In this document: piece by piece, positions 53,980-62,700 of the stretch | How the letters are laid out: the number at the start of each line of letters is the position of its first letter | Numbering within the stretch: the first letter of the stretch is position 1 | Assembly: GCF_001941845.1 (NCBI RefSeq) | Contig: NZ_CP018870.1 | Coordinates: 930,001-994,000 of the forward strand | Direction of reading: 5' to 3' | Length of the DNA stretch: 64,000 nt | Source: Streptomyces sp. TN58 | Lineage (GTDB): Bacteria; Actinomycetota; Actinomycetes; Streptomycetales; Streptomycetaceae | Notes under the pieces: model-generated | Told to the model about the DNA's origin: nothing | Database searches by the model: none | What the model saw: the letters and a program-made list of their open reading frames with translations, nothing else | Position numbers and translations under genes: made by a program

Positions 53980-54747
53980 TCAGAGGTACGGGTCGAAGGG
54001 GATGCCCGCGGGCTTGGCCTCCGCCAGGTGGGAGGTGAAGGATCCGTCCTTCAGGCCGAAGTGCGCGCTGCCGAAGTCGGCCTGGCTGAGCTTGTCCCGG
54101 AGCCCGGCCGGGTACCCCGACCAGCCGACGAGTACGGGGTACTGCCAGGTGCCGCGGTGGTTCTCCGGGGGTTCGTCGTTGGTGTTCGCCGCGCGGAAGC
54201 AGTGCGTGCCGATGCCGTCCTTGTGGTAGACGATCTTGGGATGGGTGCCGTCCCAGCGGATCCGGTCGCGCGCGTGGATCTCGAAGTCGCCGTGCGCGGA
54301 GGTGGCGACGTACTTCGCCTCGCCGCCCTGGATCCAGACCACCACGTGCTCCCAGTCGTGGCGGTGGCCGCCGAGGCTGATGCCGGGGATCGCCTGGTCC
54401 TTCTCGAAGTAGAGCGCGTAGACCACGGCGCACCAGCCGTTGTTGCACTTCCAGCGTGAGTATCCGTTGGTGTTGGCGAGGTCCGAGGCGTCCCGGCAGT
54501 TGCCATTGAGGGCTCCGGTGGGCTTGAGCCCTCCGTTCAGCACGCCGGTCGGGCCGATGGCGGGCGTCGGGTAGCAGCCGTCGGTGTCGTAGTCGTAGGC
54601 GGGCTGGAAGGTCCGCTCGATCTCCTCGGCCTGGCCGGGCAGCGCCGGGGGCGGGGCCGCGAAGGCCACCTGCGGGACGCCGACGACGAGCGCGAGGGTG
54701 GCACCGGCGACGACGAGGGATCTCCGGATGCGACGGTTGCTCCGCAC
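53980..54747 (-). CDS. Secreted NPP1 (necrosis-inducing Phytophthora-type) family protein
   Basis: A 255-residue exported protein. The signal peptide ends near VPQVAFA. The NLP signature heptapeptide is intact as GHRHDWEHVVVWI. Four Cys (GCYPTP, GNCRDA, KCNNGWC) and a fifth in GTHCFRA allow disulfides. In oomycete and fungal relatives the HRHDWE pocket binds a metal used to attack plant sphingolipids; bacterial members are often non-toxic. DGTHPKIVYHKDG and WQYPVLVGWSGYPAGL complete the family pattern. It is monocistronic. Confidence 0.88.
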   Translation of the reverse strand: MRSNRRIRRSLVVAGATLALVVGVPQVAFAAPPPALPGQAEEIERTFQPAYDYDTDGCYPTPAIGPTGVLNGGLKPTGALNGNCRDASDLANTNGYSRWKCNNGWCAVVYALYFEKDQAIPGISLGGHRHDWEHVVVWIQGGEAKYVATSAHGDFEIHARDRIRWDGTHPKIVYHKDGIGTHCFRAANTNDEPPENHRGTWQYPVLVGWSGYPAGLRDKLSQADFGSAHFGLKDGSFTSHLAEAKPAGIPFDPYL

Positions 54748-54957
54748 AACAGGCCTCCTGGCCGGTCGGGTTCGGGGGTGGCGGGCCGGAGACGGCCACC
54801 GCCGACCGACACGCCCGGAGCATCATTCGCGAACCAGGTCGACACGGCAAGGGTCCGCGCAGCGTCTGCTTTATGCGCGGCGGCTTCGAACTCCCCTTAG
54901 ACAACGGAGAGTTGATGAAATGTCAGACATCGGGGCGGGCGGGGAGCGGGGCCGCGG

Positions 54958-57165
54958 TCACACGCGCAGGAGGAGCAGCGCGATGTCGTCCGTGTGCACG
55001 GAGGCCGCGCCCGTGCCGTACAGGATCGCCTCGATGAGGTCGTCCGGATCCGCCCCGTCGTGTTCGGCGAGGACCGCGGCGACGTCGTCGGTGCCGCGCT
55101 CGGCGTCGACGCCGACCGCTGTGGGCTTCTCGACCAGCCCGTCGGTGTAGAGGGTCAGCAGGGTCCCCGGGGCCAGCTCCAGGCGGGTTTCGGGGCAGGG
55201 GGCGTCGGCGCTGATGCCCAGCAGCGGGCAGGGGTCGAGGTCCACGCGGCGCGGCCGGGTCCCCGGGGCGTGTACCAGGGGCGGCGGATGCCCGGCGCTC
55301 GCCAGGGTCGCGCACCGGCCGGCGAGGTCGATGTGGACGTAGAGGCAGGACACGAGCAGTTCGGTGTCCAGACCCGCCAGGAGGCGGCCGGTGCGGGCGA
55401 GGACCGCTCCGGGCGGGGCGCCCGCGGCGGCGCGGATGGCGGTGCGGACCTGCCCCATGAGGGCGGCGGCGGCGACGTTGTGCCCCTGGACGTCGCCGAT
55501 GACGGCCGCGACGGTGGTGGAGTCCAGCGGGACGACGTCGTAGAAGTCGCCTCCGATGTCCATGCCGTGGCCCGCGGGCAGATAGCGGGCGGCGGCCCGC
55601 AGGCCCGGCACCGAGGGAAGGCTGTGCGGGAGGAGGGCCTGCTGGAGACCGTGGGCGAGGTCGTGCGCCGCGTCGTGCAGCCGGGCCCGGTCCAGGGCCT
55701 GGGCGATCAGCCCGGCCAGGGAGGTGAGGACGGCTCGCTCGTCCGCGGTGAAGTCGTGCGGCCGGTCGTAGGAGAGGATGCAGCAGCCCACCGGGCGGCC
55801 GGAAACGGTCAGCGGCAGGAACGCCCAGGCCTGTTTGCCGCTGATCTGTGCCGCGCCGGGGTGCGCGCGGGACATCGCCTCGGGGTCGCCGAAGAACGCG
55901 GGGACGCCGTCGGCCAGTACCTGCCCGGCGGGGGTCAGCCCGGTGCCCAGGGGCAGGCCGTCGAGCCGTTCAATGGTCGCCGGGTCGTATCCGTGATATC
56001 CGGTGATCTTGAGGCGTCCCGCGTCGGCGGCCGACAGGACGAGGGCGTCGGCTCCGAACGCGGGCAGGACCTGGTGGGCGACCAGCTCGACGACGTCGCG
56101 GACGGTGACGGTCTCGGTCATGGCGGCGGCGAGGTGCAGCAGCTGGTGGATCCGGCCGGTGTGCGGCACGGACCGGCCGGCCGGCAGACCGGACGGGACC
56201 GTCTCGACGTGCCGGGCGGGGCGGGTGACGCGGACGCTGATACCGCTGGAGTCCGGGTAGAGCTGGAAGCGCAGCGCGATGTCCGGCGGGCGCAGGGCCG
56301 TGAACTCGACGGGCTCGCGACTGAGTACGGCGGACCGGTAGCGGTCCTCGACCAGGGGTGCGTCCAGCCAGGGCAGGGACTGCCAGGGCCAGGTGCCCAG
56401 CAGCCGGCCGCCGGTGCGGCCGAGCAGGTCCGCGGCGGTGCCGTCCACGAAGGTGATCCGGCCCTCCAGGTCCAGGGCGAGGGCGCCCTCGGGCAGGCGT
56501 TCGGCCCAGTCGGCGGCGGCCTGCGCCGGCCCGCCGCCGTACGCGCGGGGCGGGGTGACGGGGACGACGCGGGGCCGGTCGGGCACCGCGGGCATGCCGC
56601 CGGCCTCGTCCAGCATCCGGGCGATACGTCGGGCCGCGGAGGCCACGTGGTGCTGTTCGCGCGGGCTCGCGGCGCGGGCGTGGCCGGCGGGCCACAGCAG
56701 GGACAGGGCGCCGTGGACGCCACGGCGGCCCCGCAGCGGCGCGGCGGCCAGGCAGAACTCGTAGGGCAGGCTGACCGCTGCCTGCGGGTAGTCGTGGGCC
56801 AGCTCTTCCTGCGAGCCGATCCACACCAGCCGGTCCTCGCGCACGGCGTCGCTCACGGGGGTGGAGGCGGCCGCGGGGATCCGGTACCAGGGCCACGCCA
56901 CCTCGGCTGGTACGCCGCACAGCACGGCGAGCGCGAGGAGGCCGCGCTGCGGACCGTCCCAGAGGTGGAGCCCGCCGGCGGACGCCCCCGTCCGCCGGAC
57001 CGTCTCGGTCAGCGCCTCGTCGAGCAGCCGGGAGCCGGCCGCCCGGTCCGTTCCCGAGCCGGCGCCGGAGCCGATGACGGGGCCCGCATCGGCGCTCGCG
57101 CGCGAACCGGCCCCGCCTCCGGGTCCGGCTCCGGCTCCGGACAGGCGCTCATCGCCGCCGCTCAC
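54958..57165 (-). CDS. GAF/PAS sensor with SpoIIE-type PP2C phosphatase
   Basis: A 735-residue soluble signalling protein. A GAF-like domain spans about residues 40-190 (GLHLWDGPQRGLLALAVLCG). A PAS domain lies around 210-320 (GALALDLEGRITFVDGTAADLLGR). A second GAF covers about 350-500 (LVAHQVLPAFGADALVLS, WAFLPLTVSGRPVGC). A C-terminal SpoIIE phosphatase has metal-binding DIGGDFYDVVPL, VIGDVQGHNVAAA, ASAGHPPPLV and LTLYTDGLVEKP. Such proteins dephosphorylate anti-anti-sigma factors. The GTG has GGGAGGTG upstream. No anti-sigma or antagonist gene is adjacent, and no anti-sigma kinase domain is fused. Confidence 0.88.
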   Translation of the reverse strand: MSGGDERLSGAGAGPGGGAGSRASADAGPVIGSGAGSGTDRAAGSRLLDEALTETVRRTGASAGGLHLWDGPQRGLLALAVLCGVPAEVAWPWYRIPAAASTPVSDAVREDRLVWIGSQEELAHDYPQAAVSLPYEFCLAAAPLRGRRGVHGALSLLWPAGHARAASPREQHHVASAARRIARMLDEAGGMPAVPDRPRVVPVTPPRAYGGGPAQAAADWAERLPEGALALDLEGRITFVDGTAADLLGRTGGRLLGTWPWQSLPWLDAPLVEDRYRSAVLSREPVEFTALRPPDIALRFQLYPDSSGISVRVTRPARHVETVPSGLPAGRSVPHTGRIHQLLHLAAAMTETVTVRDVVELVAHQVLPAFGADALVLSAADAGRLKITGYHGYDPATIERLDGLPLGTGLTPAGQVLADGVPAFFGDPEAMSRAHPGAAQISGKQAWAFLPLTVSGRPVGCCILSYDRPHDFTADERAVLTSLAGLIAQALDRARLHDAAHDLAHGLQQALLPHSLPSVPGLRAAARYLPAGHGMDIGGDFYDVVPLDSTTVAAVIGDVQGHNVAAAALMGQVRTAIRAAAGAPPGAVLARTGRLLAGLDTELLVSCLYVHIDLAGRCATLASAGHPPPLVHAPGTRPRRVDLDPCPLLGISADAPCPETRLELAPGTLLTLYTDGLVEKPTAVGVDAERGTDDVAAVLAEHDGADPDDLIEAILYGTGAASVHTDDIALLLLRV

Positions 57166-57214
57166 GGCCCACCTCCCGCCACAGCCCGCCGCCCGGGTCC
57201 GCGCCGGCGGTCCG

Positions 57215-57793
57215 TCAGGAGCCGGAGGGGTCCGCCGCGGACGCACCCTCCGCGGACGGTTCCGCGCCGAACTCCTTGACGAAGGCGGTGCAGAAGGCGT
57301 CCAGGTCGTCCGGCCGACGGCTGGTGACGAGCGTGCCGGGCGCCGCCCGGCACACCCGTACCTCTTCGTCCACCCAGGTGGCACCGGCGTTGCGCAGGTC
57401 GGTGGCGAGGCTCGGCCAGGACGTCACCGTCCGGTCCCGCACCACGTCCGCCTCGACGAGCGTCCATGCGGCGTGGCAGATCGCCGCCACCGGCCGGCCG
57501 GCGCGGAAGAAGCCCCGGACGAAGTCGACCGCGCCCTCGTCCATGCGCAGGGCGTCGGGGTTGGCGACACCGCCCGGCAGCACCAGGGCGTCGAAGTCGT
57601 CCGGTCCGGCGGCGCCGACCACGTCGTCGACCGGGAAGGTGTCCGCCTTGTCGAGGTGGTGGAAAGCCTGGATCCGGCCGCTCTCCGTCGACACGAGGCG
57701 CGGCTGCCAGCCCTGGTCGGCCACGGCCTGCCACGGCCGCTCCAGCTCGATCTGCTCGACGCCTTCCGGCGCCACGAGGAAAGCCACCTTCAT
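57215..57793 (-). CDS. DJ-1/PfpI family protein (type 1 glutamine amidotransferase fold)
   Basis: A 192-residue cytoplasmic protein. It has MKVAFLVAPEGVEQIELERPW at the start, the nucleophile elbow AAICHAAWTLVEADVV with the reactive Cys, DALVLPGGVANPDALRMD before it, and SRRPDDLDAFCTAFVKEFG at the end. The PfpI subgroup includes proteases, chaperones and glyoxalase- or deglycase-like enzymes. It is divergent from galT with 178 bp between, and sits just downstream of nothing on its own strand, so it is probably monocistronic and stress-related. Confidence 0.88.
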   Translation of the reverse strand: MKVAFLVAPEGVEQIELERPWQAVADQGWQPRLVSTESGRIQAFHHLDKADTFPVDDVVGAAGPDDFDALVLPGGVANPDALRMDEGAVDFVRGFFRAGRPVAAICHAAWTLVEADVVRDRTVTSWPSLATDLRNAGATWVDEEVRVCRAAPGTLVTSRRPDDLDAFCTAFVKEFGAEPSAEGASAADPSGS

Positions 57794-57971
57794 CGTCGTC
57801 ACGTCCCTTCCACGGTCGGATCGCGGACGTCCTCCTTCCCGGCCCGCCCGCGCACTGCGCCTGCCCCTTCGGACGGGGGGCAAACGGCCGGACCGCCCCG
57901 GCCGGCCGTATGATCGGGGACGCGTCGGCCCCGGCCGTGACCCCGTTGACGAGACAGGCGAGGACGTGCGC

Positions 57972-59003
57972 GTGTACAGGACCGTCACCGAGCTCGCGGA
58001 CGGCCGCGAGCTCATCTACTACGACAGCGAACCCGGCCGGGACCGGGCGGCCGAGGACCGGCGCCCGCTGGAGCGGGTCGAGAGCGCCCCCGAACTGCGC
58101 CGGGACCCGGCCACGGGCGACTGGGTCACCATCGCCGCCCACCGGCAGTCCCGGACCCACCACCCGCCGGCGGACGCCTGCCCGCTCTGCCCCTCCCGGG
58201 ACGGCCGGCAGAGCGAGATCCCGGCATCCGACTACGAGGTGGCCGTCTTCGAGAACCGCTTCCCGTCCCTCGCCGGGGAAGCCGGCCGCTGCGAGGTGGT
58301 GTGCTTCACCCAGGAGCACGGCGCGGCCTTCGCCGGCCTCACGCCGCAGCGGGCCCGGCTGGTCCTGGACGCCTGGACCGACCGCACCGCCGACCTGTCC
58401 GCCCGACCCGGCGTACGGCAGGTGTACTGCTTCGAGAACCGCGGCACGGAGATCGGCGTCACGCTGGCCCACCCGCACGGCCAGATCTACGCCTTCTCCA
58501 CCACCACCCCGCGCACCGCCAAGCACCTGGCCGCCGCGGCCGCGCACCGCGCCCGTACCGGACGCAACCTCTTCGAGGACATCCTCGCCGAGGCCCGCGC
58601 GGCCACCGAGCGCGTGGTCCTGGCCGGGGAGCACTGGACCGCCTTCGTCCCGTACGCGGCACGCTGGCCGTACGAGGTCCACCTCCACCCGCACCGCAGG
58701 GTCGCCGACCTGACGGGGCTGGACGAGGCGGAGCGCGCCGAGTTCCCGGGCCTCTACCTGGACCTGCTGCGGCGCTTCGACCGGCTGTTCGGGGCGGCGG
58801 CCGGGCCCACCCCGTACATCGCGGCCTGGCATCAGGCTCCGCTCCTCGGGGGCGGGGAACTGGCGCTGCACCTGGAGCTGTTCACGATCCGGCGCAGCGC
58901 CGACAAGCTCAAGTACACGGCCGGGACCGAGGCCGGGATGGACGCCTTCATGAACGACGTGGCGCCCGAGGCGGCGGCGCGGCGGCTGCGGGAGGCCCTG
59001 TGA
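57972..59003 (+). CDS. galT: Galactose-1-phosphate uridylyltransferase
   Basis: A 343-residue Leloir-pathway enzyme that swaps UMP between UDP-glucose and galactose 1-phosphate. The active-site HxH is in TLAHPHGQIYAF. The zinc site Cys pair is CPLCPS. CFENRGTEIGVTL and PYIAAWHQAPLLGG are further conserved stretches. The start is the second of two in-frame GTGs, correctly spaced from CGAGG; the first at 57966 is too close. It overlaps galK by four bases. S. coelicolor/S. lividans has galT-galE-galK; here galE is absent from the operon. Confidence 0.93.
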   Translation: MYRTVTELADGRELIYYDSEPGRDRAAEDRRPLERVESAPELRRDPATGDWVTIAAHRQSRTHHPPADACPLCPSRDGRQSEIPASDYEVAVFENRFPSLAGEAGRCEVVCFTQEHGAAFAGLTPQRARLVLDAWTDRTADLSARPGVRQVYCFENRGTEIGVTLAHPHGQIYAFSTTTPRTAKHLAAAAAHRARTGRNLFEDILAEARAATERVVLAGEHWTAFVPYAARWPYEVHLHPHRRVADLTGLDEAERAEFPGLYLDLLRRFDRLFGAAAGPTPYIAAWHQAPLLGGGELALHLELFTIRRSADKLKYTAGTEAGMDAFMNDVAPEAAARRLREAL

Positions 59004-60163
59004 CCGGGCCCGCGGCGGAGGCCGCGGCCGTGCGCCGGCAGTTCGAGCGGATCCACGGCCGTGCACCGGAGGGGGTCTGGGCCGCCCCGGGCCGGGTCAA
59101 CCTGATCGGGGAGCACACCGACTACAACGACGGCTTCGCCCTCCCGATGGCGTTGCCGCAGACCACCGTGCTGGCGGCCGGCCGACGCGACGACGGGCTG
59201 CTGCGCCTGCACAGCGCCCAGGGCGACGGCCGGGTCACCGAGCTCGCGGTGGCGGACCTCGCCCCCGGCCGGGTGTCCGGCTGGGCCCGCTACCCGGCCG
59301 GGGTGGTCTGGGCGCTGCGGGAGCGGGGCCTGCCCGTCGGCGGCGCCGACGTGCACCTGGACAGCACCGTGCCGGCGGGCGCCGGCCTGTCCTCCTCCGC
59401 GGCACTGGAGTGCGCGCTCGCCGTCGCGTACGACGAGCTGTACGCGCTGCGGCTGCCGCGGCCGGAGCTGGCGCGCGTGGCGCAGCACGCCGAGAACGCC
59501 TTCGCCGGGGTGCCCTGCGGGGTGATGGACCAGATGGCGTCGGTCTGCTGCGCGTCGGGCCGGGCCCTGTACCTCGACAGTCGCAGCCTGGCGGTGCGGC
59601 AGGTGCCCTTCGACCTCACCGGGCGCGGGTTGCGCCTGCTGGTGCTCGACACCCGGGTGGCGCACGACCTCGCCGACGGGGCGTACGCGGCGCTGCGGGC
59701 GGGGTGCGAGCGGGCTGCGGGGCTGCTGGGGCTGGCCGCGCTGCGGGACCTCTCCGAGGCGGAGCTGGCCGGCGCCCTCGCCGGGCTGCCTCGGGACCTC
59801 GCGCCGCTGGTCCGGCACGTGGTCACCGAGAACGCCCGGGTCGGCCGGGCCGTCGAACGCCTCACGGCCGGTGAACCGGAGGCGCTGGGGCCGCTGTTGA
59901 CGGCGGGCCACGCCTCCCTGCGGGACGACTACCGCGTCTCGTGCCCGGAGGCCGACCTGGCGGTGGAGTCGGCTGTCGCCGCCGGCGCCCTCGGTGCCCG
60001 GATGACCGGCGGCGGCTTCGGCGGGTCCGTGCTCGCCCTGGTCCCGGCCGCGGCGGCCGGATCGGTGGCGCGGGCCGTCACGGCCGCTTTCGCGGCGGCC
60101 GGCTTCGCGCCGCCGGCCGTGCTGGAGGCGGTGCCGTCGGCGGGGGCCCGCCGCATCGGCTGA
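59000..60163 (+). CDS. galK: Galactokinase
   Basis: A 387-residue GHMP kinase. GRVNLIGEHTDYNDGFALP is the galactokinase signature, PAGAGLSSSAALE the ATP-binding GHMP motif, GVPCGVMDQMASV the catalytic Asp region, and ARMTGGGFGGSVLALV the third motif. It phosphorylates galactose for GalT. The GTG sits in the galT stop, implying coupled translation. The last 235 bp are also the 3' part of the convergent MFS frame. Confidence 0.93.
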   Translation: MTGPAAEAAAVRRQFERIHGRAPEGVWAAPGRVNLIGEHTDYNDGFALPMALPQTTVLAAGRRDDGLLRLHSAQGDGRVTELAVADLAPGRVSGWARYPAGVVWALRERGLPVGGADVHLDSTVPAGAGLSSSAALECALAVAYDELYALRLPRPELARVAQHAENAFAGVPCGVMDQMASVCCASGRALYLDSRSLAVRQVPFDLTGRGLRLLVLDTRVAHDLADGAYAALRAGCERAAGLLGLAALRDLSEAELAGALAGLPRDLAPLVRHVVTENARVGRAVERLTAGEPEALGPLLTAGHASLRDDYRVSCPEADLAVESAVAAGALGARMTGGGFGGSVLALVPAAAAGSVARAVTAAFAAAGFAPPAVLEAVPSAGARRIG

Positions 60164-61392
60164 CGGGGCTTTCGGCCTTCCCCTTCCCGCGCCGTCCCGT
60201 CGTGCTCCGCGGCGACGGCGGAGGCGGAGAGCAGGGTCGCACCGGCGAGCCCGCCCCAGAGGGCGCCCGGGCCGTGGGGTGCGAGTGCGGTGATGACGGC
60301 CGGGGAGACGGCGAGGCCGAAGCCCGTGGAGAGTTCGAAGCGGGCGAGGACGCGGCCGAGGGCGTGGGCCGGGGCGAGGGCGGTGACCAGTGCGGTGGCG
60401 CTGCCGGCGTAGAGGATCTCGCCGAGGGTGCAGACGACGGACACCGCGGCGACGGCCGGCGCGGCCCAGCCCGGTCCGAGCCCGGTGGCGGCGAGGAAGC
60501 CCAGGTAGGACGCGGCGAGCAGCACTCCTGCAGCGGCCATCACGGTGCGCCGGGGGTAGCGGGACATCAGGACGGTGACCGGGACCTGGAGGGTGACCAC
60601 GAGCACCGTGTTGGCCACGAAGACGGCCGCCGACCACACCGGTGAGGCGTGCAGCTGCGTCACCAGCACCAGGGGGAGGGCGATTTCGGGGACGTTGAGG
60701 CAGAAGACGTAGACCACGTTGGCGGCCAGGAGGGCGCGCGTCCGGGGAGCGGGCCCCGCCTCCGTCCCGTCCTCGGCGGGGGCGGCGGCCGGGCGCGCCC
60801 GCAGGCGGACCGACCACGCCAGGAGAGCCGCCGTGAGGTAGGCGGTACCGGTGGCGACCGCCATCGCGCGCAGGGCGGTGGCGCCGCCCGCCAGGCAGGC
60901 GGTGGCGAGGAGCGCGCCGGCGCCGAGGCCGGCGTTGCGCAGGGCGCGGGCCGCCGCGAGGGCGGTGTCGCGTTCCCGGCCGCGGGCGACGGTGGCCACG
61001 ACGGCCGCGTGGGCGGCGGGCCACGCCTGGTTGCCGGCGCCGAGGAGGAGCGCCGCCGCCGCGAACAGCCAGAGGTGTCCGGCCGGGGTGGCCAGCAGCA
61101 GTGCCACGCCCAGGGCCCGTACCAGCATCGACGCCGCCACTACCGTGCTGCGTGCGCCCCGGTCCAGCCAGCGGCCCACCGCGGGCATGCACGCCAGGCC
61201 GACGACGATGCCCGCCGTCATGGCGATGCCGGTGGCCGGTGCGGACAGCCGCAGCACCATCACCCCGTAGAGCAGCAGGAAGGGCCGTAGCAGGCCGGTG
61301 CCGAGGGCGTCCACGGCCAGGGCGACGGCGTAGCGGGGGCCTCCGCAGGCGCGGACGAGGGCGCGCGGCCGGATCGTGGTGAGGGTTTCCAT
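59929..61392 (-). CDS. MFS transporter with C-terminal extension antisense to galK
   Basis: A 487-residue protein. The 12-helix MFS core (ALAVDALGTGLLRPFLLLYGVMVL at the start, GRWLDRGARSTVVAASMLVRALG at loop 2-3) ends near LLSASAVAAEHDG around nt 60200. The frame then continues for about 90 residues of Ala/Pro/Arg/Thr-rich sequence (GRKPRQPMRRAPADGTAS...) that lies opposite the galK 3' end, overlapping it by 235 bp. The stop at 59929 is the first in frame, so the tail is either a real disordered extension or the result of losing an earlier stop. Its ATG faces the ArsR-like regulator across an inverted repeat. Confidence 0.8.
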   Translation of the reverse strand: METLTTIRPRALVRACGGPRYAVALAVDALGTGLLRPFLLLYGVMVLRLSAPATGIAMTAGIVVGLACMPAVGRWLDRGARSTVVAASMLVRALGVALLLATPAGHLWLFAAAALLLGAGNQAWPAAHAAVVATVARGRERDTALAAARALRNAGLGAGALLATACLAGGATALRAMAVATGTAYLTAALLAWSVRLRARPAAAPAEDGTEAGPAPRTRALLAANVVYVFCLNVPEIALPLVLVTQLHASPVWSAAVFVANTVLVVTLQVPVTVLMSRYPRRTVMAAAGVLLAASYLGFLAATGLGPGWAAPAVAAVSVVCTLGEILYAGSATALVTALAPAHALGRVLARFELSTGFGLAVSPAVITALAPHGPGALWGGLAGATLLSASAVAAEHDGTAREGEGRKPRQPMRRAPADGTASSTAGGAKPAAAKAAVTARATDPAAAAGTRASTDPPKPPPVIRAPRAPAATADSTARSASGHETR

Positions 61393-61428
61393 GGCGTCAA
61401 CGTGCGCGCGGGTGCCGGGCCGGGCACG

Positions 61429-61453
61429 CGGGTTGACGGAGTTCGTCAACCCG
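61429..61453. promoter_or_regulatory. Operator: 10-bp perfect inverted repeat between divergent MFS and regulator genes
   Basis: CGGGTTGACG (61429-61438) and CGTCAACCCG (61444-61453) are perfect mirror arms around GAGTT. A further half-site, CGTCAAC, lies at 61395-61401 next to the MFS start codon. The site is 36 bp upstream of the MFS ATG and 38 bp upstream of the regulator GTG, ideal for repressing both. Confidence 0.8.
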
Positions 61454-61491
61454 GTGCCGGGGTGGGCCGTGCGGTCGGCGATGCTGGGCGG

Positions 61492-62577
61492 GTGACGTTG
61501 AGGATCGACATCGGCGGGCTGCCGTCCGGGCGGCTGCGGTTCGCCGCTTCTCCGCTGGCCGAACTGACCGCGATGCTGCACGTGCTGGCGGAGCCGGGGC
61601 ATCATCCGCAGTTCGCCGACTGGGCCGGGGAGGTCTGGGCCGGGCTGCGGCCGGAGCTGGCGGAGCGGCTGCGGGAGGCGGATTTCCTCTGGCGTTCCTC
61701 GCAGGCCGACTTCCTGCTTCCCGCCCGGCCCCGGCAGACCCTGGCGGAGGAGTTGGACGCGGTGGACCGGATCGACGACGAGCCGTACGTGACCGCGGCG
61801 CTCGTCACCACCTGCGGCAGCAGCCGGGTCGGGTTCGGGGCGCCGTCACCGCTGGCCGACGCGGCCGCGCGGGAGCGCGCCCTGGATCTGGCGCAGGCCC
61901 GCGGCGTACGCCAGGAGGCCTTCGCGGAACGCCTGTTGGCGGATCCGGCCGCCGTACGGGCGCGGGTACGAGCCACCCTCGAACAGTGCGCCGAGGCCTT
62001 CTTCGACGCCGCCTGGGCGGATGTCGCCGTACGCCTCGCCGCCGACCTCCGCGTGAAGAACGACCTGTTGAGGCGCGAGGGTGCCGGTGCGGCGCTCGCG
62101 GCCGTGTCCGGCGCCGTCTCGCTGGCCCCGGGCGGCGACTGCATCGTCGTGGACAAGCTGTTGGACAAGGCGACGGCCGCCCACGGCAGCGGAGTCACCT
62201 TCATACCCAGCGTCTTCGGCAGCCCCCACCTGGCGGTGGTGCACGCGCCCGGATGGCAGCCGGTGGTGCAGTACCCGGTGGCCGGGCCGAGCCCGGCGGA
62301 GCCGGTGTCGCTGGAGACGGTCACCCTGCGGCTGGAAGCGCTGTCGCATCCCGTACGGCTGCGGCTCCTGCGCACCCTGGCCCGCGGCCCGCACACCACC
62401 CGGGAGCTGGCCCATGCCTGGGAACTGTCACCGCCGGAGGTATCCCGCCACCTCACCGTGCTGCGCCGCGCCGGTCTGCTCACGGCCCGGCGGCGCGGCC
62501 GGTACGTCCGCTACACCCTCAACCTGCCCGACCTGACGGCGCTGGGTGCCGACCTGCTGGCGGCGGTACTGCGCTGA
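61492..62577 (+). CDS. ArsR/DUF5937-family winged-helix regulator
   Basis: A 361-residue regulator. The N-terminal 250 residues form the DUF5937-type domain of actinobacterial ArsR-like regulators (RLRFAASPLAELTAMLHVLAEPGHH, FIPSVFGSPHLAVVHAPGWQ). The C-terminus is an ArsR winged helix (ALSHPVRLRLLRTLARGPHTTRELAHAW, then SPPEVSRHLTVLRRAGLLTARR, YVRYTL). No metal-binding Cys cluster is evident, so the ligand is probably organic. It likely represses the divergent MFS exporter and itself through the inverted repeat in the shared promoter. Confidence 0.88.
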   Translation: MTLRIDIGGLPSGRLRFAASPLAELTAMLHVLAEPGHHPQFADWAGEVWAGLRPELAERLREADFLWRSSQADFLLPARPRQTLAEELDAVDRIDDEPYVTAALVTTCGSSRVGFGAPSPLADAAARERALDLAQARGVRQEAFAERLLADPAAVRARVRATLEQCAEAFFDAAWADVAVRLAADLRVKNDLLRREGAGAALAAVSGAVSLAPGGDCIVVDKLLDKATAAHGSGVTFIPSVFGSPHLAVVHAPGWQPVVQYPVAGPSPAEPVSLETVTLRLEALSHPVRLRLLRTLARGPHTTRELAHAWELSPPEVSRHLTVLRRAGLLTARRRGRYVRYTLNLPDLTALGADLLAAVLR

Positions 62578-62700
62578 GCGGCAGTGGACGGCCCCGTGTG
62601 CTGCGGGTCACATGGGGTCCCCTGTCACAGCGGAGGAGGCACCGGTGTCTCGTGCCCGGAAGCCGACAGCAGCCGGCAACGAGAGCACGGGGAGCACACC

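Noticed and set aside
54923..55315. Open frames near the end of the phosphatase gene, including an ATG at 54920 on the plus strand
   Set aside because: They are antisense or shifted readings of the SpoIIE domain, with Arg/Pro-rich products.
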